Assembly (NCBI GenBank): GCA_019455045.1
Contig: JACFND010000007.1
Span: forward strand, 1-64,000
Source of the DNA: Flavobacteriia bacterium
GTDB lineage: Bacteria > Bacteroidota > Bacteroidia > Flavobacteriales > Weeksellaceae
Length of the DNA: 64,000 nucleotides
Direction: 5' to 3'
The notes beneath the pieces were generated by a model, which was given only the letters and a program-made list of their open reading frames with translations, did not search any database and was not told the origin of the DNA. Position 1 is the first letter of the stretch, and every line of letters begins with the position of its first letter. This document shows, piece after piece, positions 42,478 through 52,515 of the stretch. Both the position numbers and the translations under genes were made by a program.

Positions 42478-43482
42478 TCAGGATTCATCGTCACCGTGCA
42501 TCAATTCGACAAATTCGTCTTTCGGAACATCTCCGAAATAATCGGTGATATCCACATCTGCAAGCCGATTGACCAGATCTTCTCTTTCATATCTCAGACC
42601 GATCATCATCTCCTCCAATTCCGCAATCGGTTTTTTGCCAAAGAAATCTCCATAAACTTTAAACTCGGTGATATGTCCTTTTTCAACAAAAATCCTCAAA
42701 TCGATTTCTCCGACCGGAAATCTTTTCACCCTTTTGATATTGAATTTGGGCGAACGGCCAAAATTCCAATCCCAGGTATCATATTTTTCTTCAACCAGCT
42801 GATGAACACCTTTCCATTCATCCTCGGTCAGATGATAGGTTTCAAACGGTTCCTCATCCTGATAAAGACCTTCGAGCAGCAGTTTTCTGAATTCCTCAAT
42901 CGGCATTTTGTTATCCATAAATTCGGTAATGTTTGCCACACGGCTTCTCACCGATTTATGACCTTTTGATTCAATTTTGCTCATCTTCACATGAAGTGCA
43001 TTTGCAACTTCGCCCAAATTTGAATTGTAGAGCAGCGTACCGTGGCTGAGCATTCTTTTTCCGTTTGTAAACTGTGCAGTTCCCGAAATTTTTCTGCCGT
43101 CAACCAAAATATCGTTTCTTCCCTGCAGTTCGGCATTCAGACCGAGACTGTTCAGCACTTTGATAACCGGCGCAGTAAAGTTTTTAAAATTATTGATGCT
43201 TTTGATGTCGTGGTTGGTGTGAAAACTGAAATTCAGATTTCCCAAATCGTGATAGACCGCACCGCCGCCCGACAACCGACGAACCACACGGATGTCGTGC
43301 TCTTTTACATAATCATAATTGATTTCTTCAAGCGTATTCTGATAACTTCCGATGATGATGGACGGACGGTTGATGTAAAACAAAAGATAATCATTATCGG
43401 GACTGAAATTTCGGAGCATGTATTCCTCCAATGCTATATTGATATGAGGGTTTGTATTTCCCTCATTTTCTACAAACACCAT
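42478..43482 (-). CDS. lplA: Lipoate--protein ligase
   Basis: 334 residues. The catalytic domain shows the LplA motif RRLSGGGAVYHDLGNLNFSF, the lysine region GRNDILVDGRKISGTAQF, and the C-terminal accessory domain (SPKFNIKRVKRFPVGEIDLR). It attaches lipoate to E2 and GcvH proteins, connecting with the 2-oxoacid dehydrogenase E1 encoded at 55015. Divergent from the MscS gene. Confidence 0.93.
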   Translation of the reverse strand: MVFVENEGNTNPHINIALEEYMLRNFSPDNDYLLFYINRPSIIIGSYQNTLEEINYDYVKEHDIRVVRRLSGGGAVYHDLGNLNFSFHTNHDIKSINNFKNFTAPVIKVLNSLGLNAELQGRNDILVDGRKISGTAQFTNGKRMLSHGTLLYNSNLGEVANALHVKMSKIESKGHKSVRSRVANITEFMDNKMPIEEFRKLLLEGLYQDEEPFETYHLTEDEWKGVHQLVEEKYDTWDWNFGRSPKFNIKRVKRFPVGEIDLRIFVEKGHITEFKVYGDFFGKKPIAELEEMMIGLRYEREDLVNRLADVDITDYFGDVPKDEFVELMHGDDES

Positions 43483-43550
43483 AAGTCTTATTTTTTGTCA
43501 AAATTAATCAATTTAACATTGTTTTCCTACAGACCGCATTTTGAATTCAG

Positions 43551-43581
43551 TTTGCCGAATCTCCAAGTTTTTATACTTTTG
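43551..43581 (+). promoter_or_regulatory. Promoter of the MscS gene
   Basis: TTTG (43551-43554), 19 bp, TACTTTTG (43574-43581). The predicted start is a few bases before the ATG at 43590, so the leader is very short. Confidence 0.65.
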
Positions 43582-43589
43582 TTTTAATA

Positions 43590-44522
43590 ATGACACACAG
43601 GATTCACCATAACTCAACCTACTGGATACTGATTTTTTCGATTTCAGGTCTTGCGTTTTTGGGTTTGCATTATGCACTCAAGCTGAATTTTGTTTCCGGT
43701 ATTGAGGAAGCGGTTCCTGCACTGAAAAAAATTACTTTTTGCGGATTTCTGCTGATGATGGTGCTGCTGATCGGCAAACTGTTTCGAAAATTTATTATTT
43801 CACAGATACATTCCGAAGGCGACAAATATAATCTGCTGAGAGTAAACCGGCTGATGACGGGTGTATTCCTCGCTTTTGTCACTGCCTCGTTTATGTTTGA
43901 CAATCTGTACACTACGGTTGTCAGTCTTGGTCTGATCTCACTGATTCTCGGTTTTGCACTTCAGGCACCGATCACTTCATTTATCGCATGGCTGTATATC
44001 GTATTCAGACGGCCTTACAAAGTCGGTCACCGGATTCAGATCAACGGAATGCGCGGCGATGTGATCGAAATCGGCTACCTCGATACAAAAATACTTGAAG
44101 TCAGCGGCGATTATGTTCAGAATGACAGAAAGACCGGCAGAGTCGTATATTTTCCGAACAGTCTGATTCTGAAAGATCAGGTGATCAATTATTCTGGACC
44201 TCAAATTCCGTTTATTTGGAATGAAACCGCAATACAGATCGCCTATACCAGCGATTTAAAATTTGTCGAAAAATGTCTGATGGATGCCTGTTTGAATGAT
44301 TTTGAAAAGAGATATCCGAAAAGAGATGTGAAAACCCGCAAGAGATGGTATCCCGAAGTTTATTTCAGGGTCAATACTTTTGCTTGGCTTGAAGCAGTAA
44401 TTTCCTATCCGGTAGAGCCAAACGACACCACCGGCAGAAGAACCAGAATACTGACCGGTGCACTGCCGATGCTGAATGCAGAACCCGATAAAGTACAGTT
44501 CCCCGAAGGCAGCATGAGATAA
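43590..44522 (+). CDS. MscS-family mechanosensitive ion channel
   Basis: 310 residues. Membrane segments at the N-terminus (YWILIFSISGLAFLGLHYAL, ALKKITFCGFLLMMVLLIGK, LMTGVFLAFVTASFMF) lead to the pore-lining helix region TTVVSLGLISLILGFALQAP and the cytoplasmic beta domain (RRPYKVGHRIQINGMRGDVI, VYFPNSLILKDQVINYS). It lets ions escape under osmotic downshock. Monocistronic, with its own promoter. Confidence 0.9.
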   Translation: MTHRIHHNSTYWILIFSISGLAFLGLHYALKLNFVSGIEEAVPALKKITFCGFLLMMVLLIGKLFRKFIISQIHSEGDKYNLLRVNRLMTGVFLAFVTASFMFDNLYTTVVSLGLISLILGFALQAPITSFIAWLYIVFRRPYKVGHRIQINGMRGDVIEIGYLDTKILEVSGDYVQNDRKTGRVVYFPNSLILKDQVINYSGPQIPFIWNETAIQIAYTSDLKFVEKCLMDACLNDFEKRYPKRDVKTRKRWYPEVYFRVNTFAWLEAVISYPVEPNDTTGRRTRILTGALPMLNAEPDKVQFPEGSMR

Positions 44523-44537
44523 TTTTTGGTCAGTAGA

Positions 44538-45056
44538 TCAGTCTTCATCCGATCTGTGGTCATACTCGTTTTTGTATTCCCATTTGATCTTGTCAATTTT
44601 TTCAGCCACCGATTTTTTCAAACCTTCACGATAATATTCCAATCTTCCGGTTACGCCTGCATTTGAAGTTCCGATGATTCTTGCAGCCAAAATTCCAGCA
44701 TTTTTTGCAGCATTCAGCGCGACCGTTGCAACAGGAATCCCATTTGGCATCTGAAGAATTGAAAGGATCGAATCCCAGCCGTCGATTGAATTTGAAGATT
44801 TGATCGGTACGCCGATGACCGGAAGCGGCGTCAGGGAAGCCACCATGCCCGGAAGATGTGCTGCTCCTCCCGCGCCGGCAATGATAACCTTCACTCCTCT
44901 TTCTCTGGCAGTTTTTGCATAATCAAACATACGTTCGGGCGTTCTGTGTGCAGAAACGATCGTCAGTTCGTATTCGACGCCCAATTCCTCAAGCACTGTT
45001 GCAGCTTCTTTCATGATTTTAAGATCGCTGTCGCTGCCCATAATGATTCCTACCAT
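44538..45056 (-). CDS. purE: 5-(carboxyamino)imidazole ribonucleotide mutase
   Basis: 172 residues. Class I Pur[21 protein letters not shown] at the N-terminus, [20 protein letters not shown] with the catalytic His, [20 protein letters not shown] and [20 protein letters not shown]. It converts N5-CAIR from PurK into CAIR in purine synthesis. It starts 4 bp after the purK stop, so the two form an operon. The acidic tail beyond residue 160 is a small extension. Confidence 0.96.
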   Translation of the reverse strand: MVGIIMGSDSDLKIMKEAATVLEELGVEYELTIVSAHRTPERMFDYAKTARERGVKVIIAGAGGAAHLPGMVASLTPLPVIGVPIKSSNSIDGWDSILSILQMPNGIPVATVALNAAKNAGILAARIIGTSNAGVTGRLEYYREGLKKSVAEKIDKIKWEYKNEYDHRSDED

Positions 45057-45060
45057 AATA

Positions 45061-46185
45061 TTATTTTTTTGAAATGATTCTTACTGTTTTGTTCACTTTG
45101 TCTATGTCCTGTTTTAATTTTTCAAGATTTGAATTCAAAAAAGTGACATGACCCATTTTTCTTCCCGGTCGGGTAAATTCCTTTGCATACCAATGGATGT
45201 ATGCTGCAGGAATATTCAATATTTCTTCAACGTTTTCAATCACCGCAGTTCCTTCTTCATCCTCAGCACCAATCAGATTAACCATTGCCGAAGTCGAATA
45301 TAATTTTGTACTGCCCAACGGCAATCCCATCAGCACTCTGAGCATCTGATCAAACTGAGAGCTGTGCGCAGCTTCTATGGTCGAATGGCCGCTGTTGTGA
45401 ACACGGCATGCAGTTTCATTTACCCAGATCGATCCGTCTTTGTTGTAAAACATTTCAACCGCAAAAACACCCGGCGAATTTAATTTTTCAACCGTTAGTC
45501 TTGCAATTCGTTCAGCTTCTTCTGCTGCTGCTTCGCTCAATGAAGAAGGCATCAGCAGATAATCGAGCAGATTGTATTCCATATTGAAAACCAGTTCAAC
45601 CACCGGATAATTTACAATATTTCCTTTTCCGTCAGCTACTGCAACCACCGAAATTTCTTTTTCAAGATCGGCGGGCGTTTCATAAATCGAAGGCACTTTC
45701 AGCTGTTTGTCCAAATCTTTTTCAGATTCCAAAAACTGAACGCCTCTGCCGTCATAACCGCCCTTATCTGCTTTTTGAAACAACGGATAATTCGGATTTC
45801 TTTTTGGCAAATCTTCCCAATTGTCGAGTTTGAAATACGGCGCTGTCGGAATTCCGTTGTCGGTATAAAACTTTTTTTGAATCGATTTGTCCTGAATGAT
45901 TGACAGCGTATCCGGATCGGGAACCACTGTTTTTCCAATCGATTTCAGATAGAGAAGCGCATCCGCATTGACATGTTCAATCTCAATTCCGATTGCATCC
46001 AGATCTTTCCCAAAGTCAACCACAGTCTGATAATCTGCAAAATCTCCCTGCACAAATCTGTGCGCATGTTTTGCACAGGGCGCATTGGCTGAAGGATCCA
46101 AAATATGGATTTCAACCGGATACTGAAGTGCATTCTGAAGAAACATATAGCCCAATTGGCCACCGCCTAAAATTCCTATTTTCAT
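45061..46185 (-). CDS. purK: 5-(carboxyamino)imidazole ribonucleotide synthase
   Basis: 374 residues from the ATG at 46185 ([20 protein letters not shown]), the normal PurK start; the frame is open 11 codons further upstream. ATP-grasp enzyme making N5-CAIR from AIR, ATP and bicarbonate. Conserved features: [50 protein letters not shown], and [20 protein letters not shown]. Upstream partner of purE. Confidence 0.96.
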   Translation of the reverse strand: MKIGILGGGQLGYMFLQNALQYPVEIHILDPSANAPCAKHAHRFVQGDFADYQTVVDFGKDLDAIGIEIEHVNADALLYLKSIGKTVVPDPDTLSIIQDKSIQKKFYTDNGIPTAPYFKLDNWEDLPKRNPNYPLFQKADKGGYDGRGVQFLESEKDLDKQLKVPSIYETPADLEKEISVVAVADGKGNIVNYPVVELVFNMEYNLLDYLLMPSSLSEAAAEEAERIARLTVEKLNSPGVFAVEMFYNKDGSIWVNETACRVHNSGHSTIEAAHSSQFDQMLRVLMGLPLGSTKLYSTSAMVNLIGAEDEEGTAVIENVEEILNIPAAYIHWYAKEFTRPGRKMGHVTFLNSNLEKLKQDIDKVNKTVRIISKK

Positions 46186-46270
46186 ACACTGCGAAGTTAA
46201 TGAATTCGACGGTTTCAATATGAAACCTGATCGATTTAAAATCTAATTTCTCACTTCTGAATCGGATTTG

Positions 46271-46278
46271 TACCTTTG
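46271..46278 (+). promoter_or_regulatory. -7 promoter box of the ABC transporter gene
   Basis: TACCTTTG, 18 bp upstream of the ATG at 46297. No strong -33 box was found. Confidence 0.5.
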
Positions 46279-46296
46279 CTGAAATTAATTTGATTC

Positions 46297-48129
46297 ATGA
46301 ATCTGCTGAAAAGAGCGCTTTTGTATGTAAAGCCGTACCGTTCATCTTTTTCGGTCGCTATATTTTTCAACTTTTTCTATGCAATATTCAATGTGCTTGC
46401 GCTCGCATTCATGATGCCGATTCTTTCGATACTGTTTGATGAAAAAAGAGTTGCAATCACCGAAAAACCTGTTTTTTCGGGCAATCTGCTCAATGCAAAA
46501 GATTATCTGAGCCAGTTTTTTGGTTATCAGATGAATCAGATCAGCGCCGACAGCGGTCCGGTGCGTGTGCTGCTGATTTCATGTCTGCTGTTTATTTTTC
46601 TGTTTCTTTTGAGAAATATCTGCAGTTATTTTTCGGAATATTTTCTGATCGACCTCAGATCGGGCGTTTCAAGAGATTTCAGAGTTGATATACACGACAA
46701 GATTTTGGATCTGCCGGTTGCCTATTTTACAGAAAAGAAAAAAGGCGATATGCTGGTCAGGATTTCAAATGATGTGGCAGAAGTCGAATCAAATATACTC
46801 AACGGACTGGTCGAAACTTTGAGAAGTCCGATTCAGATCATTGTTTTTGTGACCGTCCTTTTTATTACAAATTATCAGCTGACTCTTTTTTCGATCATCG
46901 TTTTTCCGATCATGGGAAGTTTGATTTCGTGGATCGGCAAGAGTCTGAAAAGAGATGCGGACAAGGCACAGAACGAATTGGGAAACATATTGTCGTATGT
47001 GGACGAGAGTCTGAATGCGATCAAAGTCATTAAGATTTTTAATGCGGATTTTCAAATTCAAAAACGATTCAACCGATCGATCAACAAATACAGAAAACTG
47101 CTTCAACAGGTGATGAAAAAGAAAGCTTTGGCTTCACCGACCAGCGAATTTCTGGGTGCGATCACCATCGGCATGATCGTATTTTTTGGCGGAAAACTCA
47201 GTCTGGAAGGAAAAGGATTGAGCGGTTCTGAATTCATTTTTTATATCGCAACTTTTTATACACTGCTCGATCCGATCAAGAAATTCTCAAGAGCACTTTC
47301 TGACATTCAAAAAGGCCAGGTTTCGGCACAGCGGATTTTTGATGTGTTGGATACCGAAGTTTTGATTGAAGACAAAAAAGATGCAAGAGATTTTGATGAA
47401 TTCAAAGACCAAATCGAATTCAAAGATGTGTCATTCGGTTATTCAGACAAAGAGGTGATTCAGAATTTCAATCTTACGATCAAAAAAGGTGAAACTGTTG
47501 CATTGGTCGGTGCTTCGGGCAGCGGGAAATCAACTTTGGTAAATCTGGTCACCCGTTTTTATGATGTGGAAAGAGGTCAGATACTGATTGACGGAATCGA
47601 TATCAGAGACATCAAATTAAAAAAATACAGAAAACTTTTCGGTCTGGTCACCCAGGACAGCATTCTTTTTAATGATTCGGTGTTTAACAACATTTCGCTC
47701 GGTGACGAAAATCCGACTTTCGAAAAAGTCAGCGAAGCTGCAAAAATTGCAAATGCAGAAGAATTCATCGTGAAACTCGAAAACAAATATGACGAATCAA
47801 TCGGTGAAGGCGGCGGAAAACTCAGCGGCGGTCAAAAACAAAGACTGAGCATCGCAAGAGCGGTTTATAAAAATCCGCCGATCATGGTTTTGGACGAAGC
47901 TACTTCTGCCTTGGATTCACAATCCGAAAAACTGGTTCAGCAGGCATTGGACAAAATGATGGCAAACCGGACTTCAATCATCATCGCACACCGATTGTCA
48001 ACCATTACAAATGCAGACAAAATCCTGGTGATGGAAGACGGCCTGATCAAAGAATCCGGCACCCATTCGGAACTGATCGAAAAAGGCGGAATTTACAGCC
48101 GACTGATACAGCTTCAAAAACTGAGCTGA
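46297..48129 (+). CDS. ABC transporter, fused permease and ATPase (MsbA-like)
   Basis: 610 residues. A six-helix exporter domain (VAIFFNFFYAIFNVLALAFM, LISCLLFIFLFLLRNICSYF) precedes a nucleotide-binding domain with Walker A (ALVGASGSGKSTLVNLVTRF), signature GGKLSGGQKQRLSIARAVYK and Walker B (MVLDEATSALDSQSEKLVQQ). It works as a homodimer; lipid A-core flipping as in MsbA is possible, but other hydrophobic substrates cannot be excluded. Its stop codon directly abuts the stop codon of the convergent lipoprotein gene. Confidence 0.92.
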   Translation: MNLLKRALLYVKPYRSSFSVAIFFNFFYAIFNVLALAFMMPILSILFDEKRVAITEKPVFSGNLLNAKDYLSQFFGYQMNQISADSGPVRVLLISCLLFIFLFLLRNICSYFSEYFLIDLRSGVSRDFRVDIHDKILDLPVAYFTEKKKGDMLVRISNDVAEVESNILNGLVETLRSPIQIIVFVTVLFITNYQLTLFSIIVFPIMGSLISWIGKSLKRDADKAQNELGNILSYVDESLNAIKVIKIFNADFQIQKRFNRSINKYRKLLQQVMKKKALASPTSEFLGAITIGMIVFFGGKLSLEGKGLSGSEFIFYIATFYTLLDPIKKFSRALSDIQKGQVSAQRIFDVLDTEVLIEDKKDARDFDEFKDQIEFKDVSFGYSDKEVIQNFNLTIKKGETVALVGASGSGKSTLVNLVTRFYDVERGQILIDGIDIRDIKLKKYRKLFGLVTQDSILFNDSVFNNISLGDENPTFEKVSEAAKIANAEEFIVKLENKYDESIGEGGGKLSGGQKQRLSIARAVYKNPPIMVLDEATSALDSQSEKLVQQALDKMMANRTSIIIAHRLSTITNADKILVMEDGLIKESGTHSELIEKGGIYSRLIQLQKLS

Positions 48130-48570
48130 TTACTGTCTGGTCAGTTTGACCTTTGCAGATTCACCTTCAAATTCAATCATCAAAGTAAAATTGTTGTTGT
48201 CCAGAAATTCAACTTCAGAATGTGCGGTCTGACCTTCGGAGCTGACATAATAAGTCGATCCTTCTTTTGACCAGTTTCCGTTCTGAACTTCATCCGGAAC
48301 ACAACCATCGCCGCTGTCAGCCGCTACAAAGGTTTCCACCCTGACAGAAAAATCATTTTCAAAAATAAATTTAGTCTGAAGCGGACACGGATTTGTCATC
48401 TGAATGAGTGCATAGACACTCTGACCTCCCATCCAAACATCAGTAATCTTCCAGGTTCCGACGATCAGATCCACATTTTCTCCCTGGCCGGAATCGTCAT
48501 CACTGCTGCATGAAACACCAAAAATACCGATCAGGAACAGTGGCAGAATTAAAAATTTCAAACTCTTCAT
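48130..48570 (-). CDS. Lipocalin-like lipoprotein
   Basis: 146 residues. Signal peptide MKSLKFLILPLFLIGIFGVS then a lipobox Cys and an SSDDDSGQG acidic linker, common for Bacteroidota surface lipoproteins. The core LIVGTWKITDVWMGGQSVYA and later WSKEGSTYYVSSEGQT follow the lipocalin-like pattern (G-T-W near the first strand). Two cysteines (NPCPLQ, DGCVPD) may form a disulfide. Ligand unknown. The 190-bp gap to queG holds no gene. Confidence 0.75.
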   Translation of the reverse strand: MKSLKFLILPLFLIGIFGVSCSSDDDSGQGENVDLIVGTWKITDVWMGGQSVYALIQMTNPCPLQTKFIFENDFSVRVETFVAADSGDGCVPDEVQNGNWSKEGSTYYVSSEGQTAHSEVEFLDNNNFTLMIEFEGESAKVKLTRQ

Positions 48571-48760
48571 AAAATCAACTTTTTATTAAGCTAACGCAGA
48601 TTTTTGAATTATATTTTTTTGAGCCTGTTCCCGATCCGACCGATTGCTGACCGGATAAGGCTTTTCCGGCATTTATTGATCATAGAATAATTCTTAATTG
48701 TATCGGTTTTGGAACTCAGTCTCTTATTATTCCTAATTTAGTCGGCGGAATTAAATCAAA

Positions 48761-49714
48761 ATGGAAATCTTCAGCAAACCCGAAAAATCAAAATCTCTTT
48801 CGGCCCGAATCAAACAAAGGGCAAAGGAAATGGGATTTATGGGCTGCGGAATTTCAAAAGCCGAATTTCTTGAAGAAGAAGCACCACGATTGGAAGAATA
48901 TCTGAAACAGGGCAGACACGGTAAGCTGAAATATATGGAAAATCATTTTGATATGCGGCTTGATCCGAGATTGCTGGTCGATGGTGCAAAATCTGTGATT
49001 TCACTTTCTTACAATTATTTTCCGGAAGTCAAACAGCGCGAAGACAGTTATCATATCGCAAAATTTGCTTATGGAACCGATTATCATTTTGTGATTCGTG
49101 ACAAACTGAGAGAGCTTTTTGAATATATCATCGAAGAATCCGAAACCGAAGTCAACGGTCGGGTTTTCACGGATTCTGCGCCCATACTCGAAGATGCCTG
49201 GGCAAAGAAATCAGGTTTGGGCTGGGTCGGAAAACATACCTTGCTGCTGACAAAACCAAAAGGATCTTTCTTTCTTTTGTCTGAAATAATTTTGGATCTC
49301 GAACTGGATTATGATGAAGCTTTCAGAACCGATCACTGCGGCACCTGTACGCGCTGTATCGATTCCTGTCCGACCGAGGCGATTTTGCCCGATCGGAAAT
49401 TGGATGCGAGTAAATGCATTTCTTATTTCACCATCGAACTGAAAGATGAAATGATTCCGTCTGAGATGAACGGAAAGTTTGAAGACTGGATTTTTGGCTG
49501 CGACATCTGCCAGGATGTCTGTCCGTGGAATCGGTTTTCGCTGCCTCATCACGAAGAAAGATTTATGCCCAAACAGGAACTGCTCAATTATTCAAAATCG
49601 GATTGGGAAGAAATTACCGAAGAAATCTATCGTGAAATCTTCAGAAAATCATCGGTGAAAAGAGCAAAATTCCAGGGATTCAAAAGAAATATCAATTTCA
49701 TTTCCGGAAAATAA
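48761..49714 (+). CDS. queG: Epoxyqueuosine reductase QueG
   Basis: 317 residues. Cobalamin- and Fe-S-dependent enzyme for the last step of queuosine synthesis in tRNA. Seen: the N-terminal [10 protein letters not shown] region, [20 protein letters not shown], the first 4Fe-4S motif [17 protein letters not shown] and the second [15 protein letters not shown]. The C-terminal HEAT-like extension of some QueG proteins is absent, giving the short form. Preceded by TAATTTAG, a weak -7 candidate. Confidence 0.94.
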   Translation: MEIFSKPEKSKSLSARIKQRAKEMGFMGCGISKAEFLEEEAPRLEEYLKQGRHGKLKYMENHFDMRLDPRLLVDGAKSVISLSYNYFPEVKQREDSYHIAKFAYGTDYHFVIRDKLRELFEYIIEESETEVNGRVFTDSAPILEDAWAKKSGLGWVGKHTLLLTKPKGSFFLLSEIILDLELDYDEAFRTDHCGTCTRCIDSCPTEAILPDRKLDASKCISYFTIELKDEMIPSEMNGKFEDWIFGCDICQDVCPWNRFSLPHHEERFMPKQELLNYSKSDWEEITEEIYREIFRKSSVKRAKFQGFKRNINFISGK

Positions 49715-49776
49715 TTTTCAGCTAAATTCAGATTATTTTTTTTGATTAAATTTACTGAAACTAAAACGCTATTGCT

Positions 49777-50298
49777 ATGGAAAAAATATTTTCACTCCTT
49801 TTCGGGCTGTTGCTTCTTTCTGCACAGGCCCAAATTACAACCGGCAGAATAAATGATGTCAGACTCAACAAAACTTTGGATGAAATTGAGAAAACGCTTG
49901 ATCAGAAACTCAAACTGAAATCGGATGAATACGACTGGATGAGTTATGCCGAGATCAATCACAAAGGAATTCAGATGAAACTCGGTTTTGTAAAACAGAC
50001 CAACGAAGAGGGAACGTCAGAAAATTATATACTTTATGAAATCAGGACTTCTTCTCCCAATATAAAAACGCTGTCCGGAATCGGTGTCGGCAGCAGTCTT
50101 GATGAGCTGTGGAACACCTACAAAAAGGATTTTAACCTGTCTGTTTGGTTTCTTTGGGATGATGATATTCAGGACATATCAAAGAAAAAGAGAATGTTTG
50201 AACTGACCGGTCTGGAAGAATATACCGTCATCCGGTTTTATCTGGACAATGACAAAATCACAGAAATAGTTGTTGCTGTTTCTGAAGATGGCTGTTAA
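49777..50298 (+). CDS. Secreted hypothetical protein
   Basis: 173 residues. Signal peptide MEKIFSLLFGLLLLSAQAQI, then ITTGRINDVRLNKTLDEIEK and SGIGVGSSLDELWNTYKKDF, two segments that each look like the G-x-S-x-x-D/E-L/I motif of small periplasmic proteins. Several acidic turns (LDNDKITEIVVAVSEDG). I do not recognise a family. Probably monocistronic, 62 bp after queG. Confidence 0.7.
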   Translation: MEKIFSLLFGLLLLSAQAQITTGRINDVRLNKTLDEIEKTLDQKLKLKSDEYDWMSYAEINHKGIQMKLGFVKQTNEEGTSENYILYEIRTSSPNIKTLSGIGVGSSLDELWNTYKKDFNLSVWFLWDDDIQDISKKKRMFELTGLEEYTVIRFYLDNDKITEIVVAVSEDGC

Positions 50299-50325
50299 AA
50301 AAATTAAAATGAATTAAAAAAAGAA

Positions 50326-50676
50326 TTACTGTTTGATTAGTGTAACCACTTCATAAGAGTTGTCGCTGAACATTACTCTTACCAGGTATTTTCCTTTTTT
50401 CAGATTGCGTACATCCAATTCAACGGTATCGGAAGCAGTATTGTACTGTTTGCTGAATACTTCGTTGCCGATGATGCTGTAGATCGAAATTGAATTCAGG
50501 TTTGACTGTTTTCCTTCAATGCTGACTTTGATAATGGTTGTAGCGGGGTTTGGTGAAATGCTGACTTTTTTGATACTGACATTGCTGACAGCAGAAACGC
50601 CTTCACCTGATTGCTGTGCATAAACACCGCTCAGTGAAAAGCTCATAAACATCAAAACAAGTATAAATTTCTTCAT
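50326..50676 (-). CDS. Minimal T9SS sorting-domain protein
   Basis: 116 residues from the ATG at 50676 (MKKFILVLMFMSFSLSGVYA); an earlier in-frame ATG at 50709 lies in the promoter. After the signal peptide only about 20 residues precede a complete type A sorting domain: KKVSISPNPATTIIKVSIEG, SIYSIIGNEVFSKQY, ELDVRNLKKGKYLVRVMFSD, and EVVTLIKQ at the end. There is therefore almost no cargo. It may be a structural peptide, a decoy for the T9SS machinery, or a reduced gene. Confidence 0.75.
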   Translation of the reverse strand: MKKFILVLMFMSFSLSGVYAQQSGEGVSAVSNVSIKKVSISPNPATTIIKVSIEGKQSNLNSISIYSIIGNEVFSKQYNTASDTVELDVRNLKKGKYLVRVMFSDNSYEVVTLIKQ

Positions 50677-50687
50677 ATCCGTATCTG

Positions 50688-50717
50688 CAAATTTATTACA
50701 TATTTTCATATCTCCAA
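50688..50717 (-). promoter_or_regulatory. Promoter of the minimal T9SS gene
   Basis: Minus strand: TTG (50717-50715), 19 bp, TAAATTTG (50695-50688). The start is predicted about 7 nt before the ATG at 50676. Confidence 0.6.
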
Positions 50718-50750
50718 CACTTATGCCAAATTTTTTAAAATAAACAAAAA

Positions 50751-50775
50751 AATGCAGTCATTTTCAGACTGCATT
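50751..50775 (-). terminator. Terminator after tsf
   Basis: AATGCAGTC (50751-50759) and GACTGCATT (50767-50775), a 9-bp stem; on the minus strand a run of seven T follows. Confidence 0.8.
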
Positions 50776-50806
50776 TTCTATGATTACAAAATCTTTTTTT
50801 GATTGA

Positions 50807-51628
50807 TTACAGGCTGTATCGGATAAATCCAACAACTTCCAAATCAGGATTTACAGATTTCACATAGTCTGAAACTGAAGTTTTTCCGTCTTTGATAAAT
50901 GCCTGATGAACCAAAGTGTTTTCTTTGAAAAACTTGTTCAGCTTGCCTTTTGCAATATTTTCAACCATATTTTCAGGTTTTCCTTCCTGACGCAGCTGAT
51001 CTTTTGCAATTTCAAGTTCTTTTTCGATCACTGCAGAATCAACCTGATCTTCATTCAATGCGATCGGGTTCATCGCTGCCACCTGCATTGCAACTTCTTT
51101 TGCAACCTCTTCTGCTCCGTTTACGTTTGAAGAAAGAGCTGCAACCGCACCGATTTTGTTACCTGCGTGGATGTATGCGTTTACAAAAGGAGCTTCGATT
51201 TTCTGGAAATTTCCGATTTCAATTTTTTCACCGATCACACCGGTTTGTTCGGAAAGCTTCTCACCAACGGTAATTCCGTCGATCTGGGTATTCAGAAGTG
51301 CATCTTTGTCAGCGCTTTCCAATCCCATTTCAGCCAGTCTTTTTGCCAATGCAACAAAGTCTTCGTTTTTTGCAACAAAGTCTGTTTCGCAGTTCAGTGA
51401 AACGATCACACCTTTTGTATGGTCACCGTTTACCATTGCGATAACTGCACCTTCAACACTGTCTCTGTCCGCTCTTTTTGCAGCTACTTTTTGTCCTTTT
51501 TTACGAAGGATTTCGATTGCTTTTTCGAAATCGCCTTCCGCTTCTTCCAAAGCTTTTTTGGAGTCCATCATTCCGGCTCCTGTCGTATTTCTAAGTTTGC
51601 TTACCTCTGCAGCAGTTGCTTTATACAT
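50807..51628 (-). CDS. tsf: Translation elongation factor Ts
   Basis: 273 residues. Nucleotide exchange factor for EF-Tu. The N-terminal UBA-like domain and core motif are clear: VSKLRNTTGAGMMDSKKALE, AEGDFEKAIEILRKKG, and GVIVSLNCETDFVAKNEDFV, plus the C-terminal VHQAFIKDGKTSVSDYVKSV. Last gene of rplM-rpsI-rpsB-tsf. Confidence 0.97.
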   Translation of the reverse strand: MYKATAAEVSKLRNTTGAGMMDSKKALEEAEGDFEKAIEILRKKGQKVAAKRADRDSVEGAVIAMVNGDHTKGVIVSLNCETDFVAKNEDFVALAKRLAEMGLESADKDALLNTQIDGITVGEKLSEQTGVIGEKIEIGNFQKIEAPFVNAYIHAGNKIGAVAALSSNVNGAEEVAKEVAMQVAAMNPIALNEDQVDSAVIEKELEIAKDQLRQEGKPENMVENIAKGKLNKFFKENTLVHQAFIKDGKTSVSDYVKSVNPDLEVVGFIRYSL

Positions 51629-51673
51629 CGTTTTTAATTTTATAAGTTACTGAATTGATATTTTTAAACAAAA

Positions 51674-51701
51674 GTAGTTCTTCCCTTTGCGAAAGAACTA
51701 C
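51674..51701 (-). other. Stem-loop between rpsB and tsf
   Basis: GTAGTTCTT (51674-51682) pairs with AAGAACTAC (51693-51701). On the minus strand it is followed by TTTTGTTT, so it may attenuate transcription between rpsB and tsf. Confidence 0.5.
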
Positions 51702-51735
51702 CCTGATTTATTTCGATTTTAAAGATTCGATTTGA

Positions 51736-52515
51736 TTAATCCTGATCTTCTTTCGCTTCTTCAGCTGAAACAACATGATCTGATTCTTCAGCTTCAGAGT
51801 TGTCTTCTTTCTGCTTTTCTTTTTCTGCTTTTCTTGCCGAAAGACCTTCTTTGATTCTGTCGGTGATATGAGTCAGAATGATGTCGATTGATTTTGAAAC
51901 GTCGTCGTTTGACGGGATCGGATAATCAACTTCACGCGGATCGGCATTGGTGTCAACCATTGCAAAGATCGGAATACCGAGTTTCTTTGCTTCTGCCACT
52001 GCGATGTGTTCTCTGACGGTGTCAACGATAAAAATCGCAGACGGGATACGTGTCATTTCTGCAATTGAACCCAAATCTCTTTCCAGTTTTGCTCTCTGAC
52101 GGTCAACCTGAAGTCTTTCTTTTTTGGAAAGGGTTTCAAAGGTTCCGTCTTTCTTCATTCTGTCGATTGAGTTCATTTTTTTCACCGCCTTACGGATGGT
52201 TACAAAGTTGGTCAGCATACCACCCATCCATCTTTCGGTGATGTAAGGCATGTTCACCATTTCTGCATGTTTTGCCACCACTTCTTTTGCCTGTTTTTTG
52301 GTTGCAACAAAAAGGATTTTTCTTCCTGATGATGCGATTTTACCCAAAGATTCGGAAGCTTCTTCCAACTTCACAGCAGTTTTGTGAAGGTCGATGATGT
52401 GGATACCGCTTTTCTCCATGAAGATGTACGGAGCCATGTTCGGATTCCACTTTCTGGTCAGGTGTCCGAAGTGAACGCCTGCATTCAACAAATCTTTTAC
52501 GTTTGCTTTTGCCAT
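51736..52515 (-). CDS. rpsB: 30S ribosomal protein S2
   Basis: 259 residues. Conserved blocks LLNAGVHFGHLTRKWNPNMA, VATKKQAKEVVAKHAEMVNM, RWMGGMLTNFVTIRKAVKKM and FAMVDTNADPREVDYPIPSN. The C-terminal tail is acidic and Glu-rich, a usual lineage-specific extension. 150 bp separate it from rpsI; no independent TAnnTTTG box is obvious there. Confidence 0.98.
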   Translation of the reverse strand: MAKANVKDLLNAGVHFGHLTRKWNPNMAPYIFMEKSGIHIIDLHKTAVKLEEASESLGKIASSGRKILFVATKKQAKEVVAKHAEMVNMPYITERWMGGMLTNFVTIRKAVKKMNSIDRMKKDGTFETLSKKERLQVDRQRAKLERDLGSIAEMTRIPSAIFIVDTVREHIAVAEAKKLGIPIFAMVDTNADPREVDYPIPSNDDVSKSIDIILTHITDRIKEGLSARKAEKEKQKEDNSEAEESDHVVSAEEAKEDQD

